In this document: piece after piece, positions 63,545-64,000 of the stretch
How the letters are laid out: each line of letters starts with the position of its first letter
Position numbering within the stretch: the first letter of the stretch is position 1
Assembly (NCBI GenBank): GCA_028715605.1
Contig: JAQURM010000001.1
Location: 124,001 to 188,000, forward strand
Reading direction: 5' to 3'
DNA: 64,000 nt
Source of the DNA: Desulfovibrionales bacterium
GTDB taxonomy: Bacteria; Desulfobacterota; QYQD01
The notes under the pieces: generated by a model
Databases searched by the model: none
What the model was told of the DNA's origin: nothing
The model's input: only the letters and a program-made list of their open reading frames with translations
Translations under genes and position numbers: made by a program

Positions 63545-64000
63545 ATGAACGAATTCTATGCCATATTCCTGGGCGTCATCCAGGGATTGACCGAGTTCCT
63601 GCCCATCTCCAGCTCCGGACACCTGGCCCTGCTGGAGCATTTTTTTGGCCTAAAGGAGGCCGGTCTCGGCTTTGACATAATGCTCCACATGGGCACACTC
63701 CTGGCCATCCTTGTCTATTTCCGTGAAGACTGGTGGGCCATGGCCACGTCCATCTGGCCCGGGCAAAAAGATGACTTTGCAAAAAATAATCACCGTCTTC
63801 TTATCTATCTGGCCATAGCCACTATACCGGGAGGCGTCTTTGGCTATCTTCTGGAAAAAAAGGCGGAGACCGTCTTTCGGGAACCTTCGTTGATCGCTGC
63901 TACCCTGGCGGCAGCCGGGATACTCCTTATCCTTGCCGAGCTTTTTTCCGGCCGCCACAGGGAATTTGATGATATATCCCTCAAGGACGCCGTACTTATC
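63545..64000 (+). CDS. uppP: Undecaprenyl-diphosphatase UppP/BacA, cut by window end
   Basis: The frame opens at 63545 and runs off the end, giving 152 residues of a protein that normally has about 260-280. The start MNEFYAIFLGVIQGLTEF continues into LPISSSGHLALLEHF; E/Q-GLTEFLPISSSGHL is the family signature with the catalytic Glu and Ser. GFDIMLHMGTLLAILVYF follows. This membrane enzyme recycles undecaprenyl diphosphate for cell-wall synthesis. Confidence 0.95.
   Translation, partial: MNEFYAIFLGVIQGLTEFLPISSSGHLALLEHFFGLKEAGLGFDIMLHMGTLLAILVYFREDWWAMATSIWPGQKDDFAKNNHRLLIYLAIATIPGGVFGYLLEKKAETVFREPSLIAATLAAAGILLILAELFSGRHREFDDISLKDAVLI

Overview
The window looks like chromosomal DNA of a Gram-negative, probably anaerobic bacterium of the Desulfobacterota (deltaproteobacterial) type. 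This is inferred from the gene mix (ATP-type PEP carboxykinase, AmmeMemoRadiSam enzyme, GH57 glucanase, TreT, MOFRL glycerate kinase, glucosylglycerate genes), encoded tRNA CCA ends and a roughly 50% GC core. No rRNA or species-defining marker is present, so the assignment is tentative.

Layout. 0-3.6 kb: plsY, a J-domain protein, mrp and a receiver-PAS-histidine kinase. 3.7-8.5 kb: small accessory region with a RhuM-family gene between palindromic repeats, a lipoprotein, a HEPN-like orphan, a tiny membrane-peptide gene and a Fic protein. 8.5-19.2 kb: nfo, a gene of unknown role beside pckA, tRNA-Met, a glucosyl-3-phosphoglycerate synthase/phosphatase operon and an M23 peptidase. 19.3-26.7 kb: a diversity-generating retroelement (DGR). 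26.6-29.1 kb: insertion-sequence scars (intact IS630 inside an HNH gene, IS3 remnant). 29.3-33.4 kb: AT-rich, tightly coupled six-gene nucleotide-type operon. 33.6-44.8 kb: a run of osmoadaptation genes (OtsA-OtsB fusion, MscS, ClC, TreT, DUF5752, cation antiporter, glycerate kinase, glucosylglycerate synthase-like enzyme). 44.9-53.6 kb: tRNA genes, gpsA-gyrA-gyrB-dnaN, an AT-rich gap and a DksA-like gene. 53.6-64 kb: GH57 enzyme, galT, a two-component pair, tRNA-Thr, ilvD-amrS, an iron alcohol dehydrogenase and the start of uppP.

The DGR is the most striking system. One adenine-rich template repeat lies at the 3' end of a DGR-type reverse transcriptase gene, which overlaps an avd gene. Two different target proteins end in variable FGE-sulfatase domains: an HD-NACHT-FGE protein upstream and a KAP-ATPase-FGE protein downstream. 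Read by eye, all 20 substitutions between template and first target fall at template adenines. A one-base deletion in that target shifts the frame of the protein end. The second target also differs at many adenines but carries silent drift elsewhere, and is followed by a decayed avd copy, so it looks like an older duplication. The same short hairpin follows both targets and is absent at the template. This suggests an NTPase signalling or conflict module with a diversifiable sensor.

The second candidate system is the 29.4-33.4 kb operon: metallophosphoesterase, thymidylate-kinase-like protein with a Walker A Lys-to-Ser change, thymidylate-synthase-fold protein without its catalytic Cys, MazG-like pyrophosphohydrolase, radical SAM enzyme and an unknown small protein. 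The overlapping start and stop codons argue for one functional unit, perhaps modified-nucleotide synthesis or nucleotide-based defence. No function is proven.
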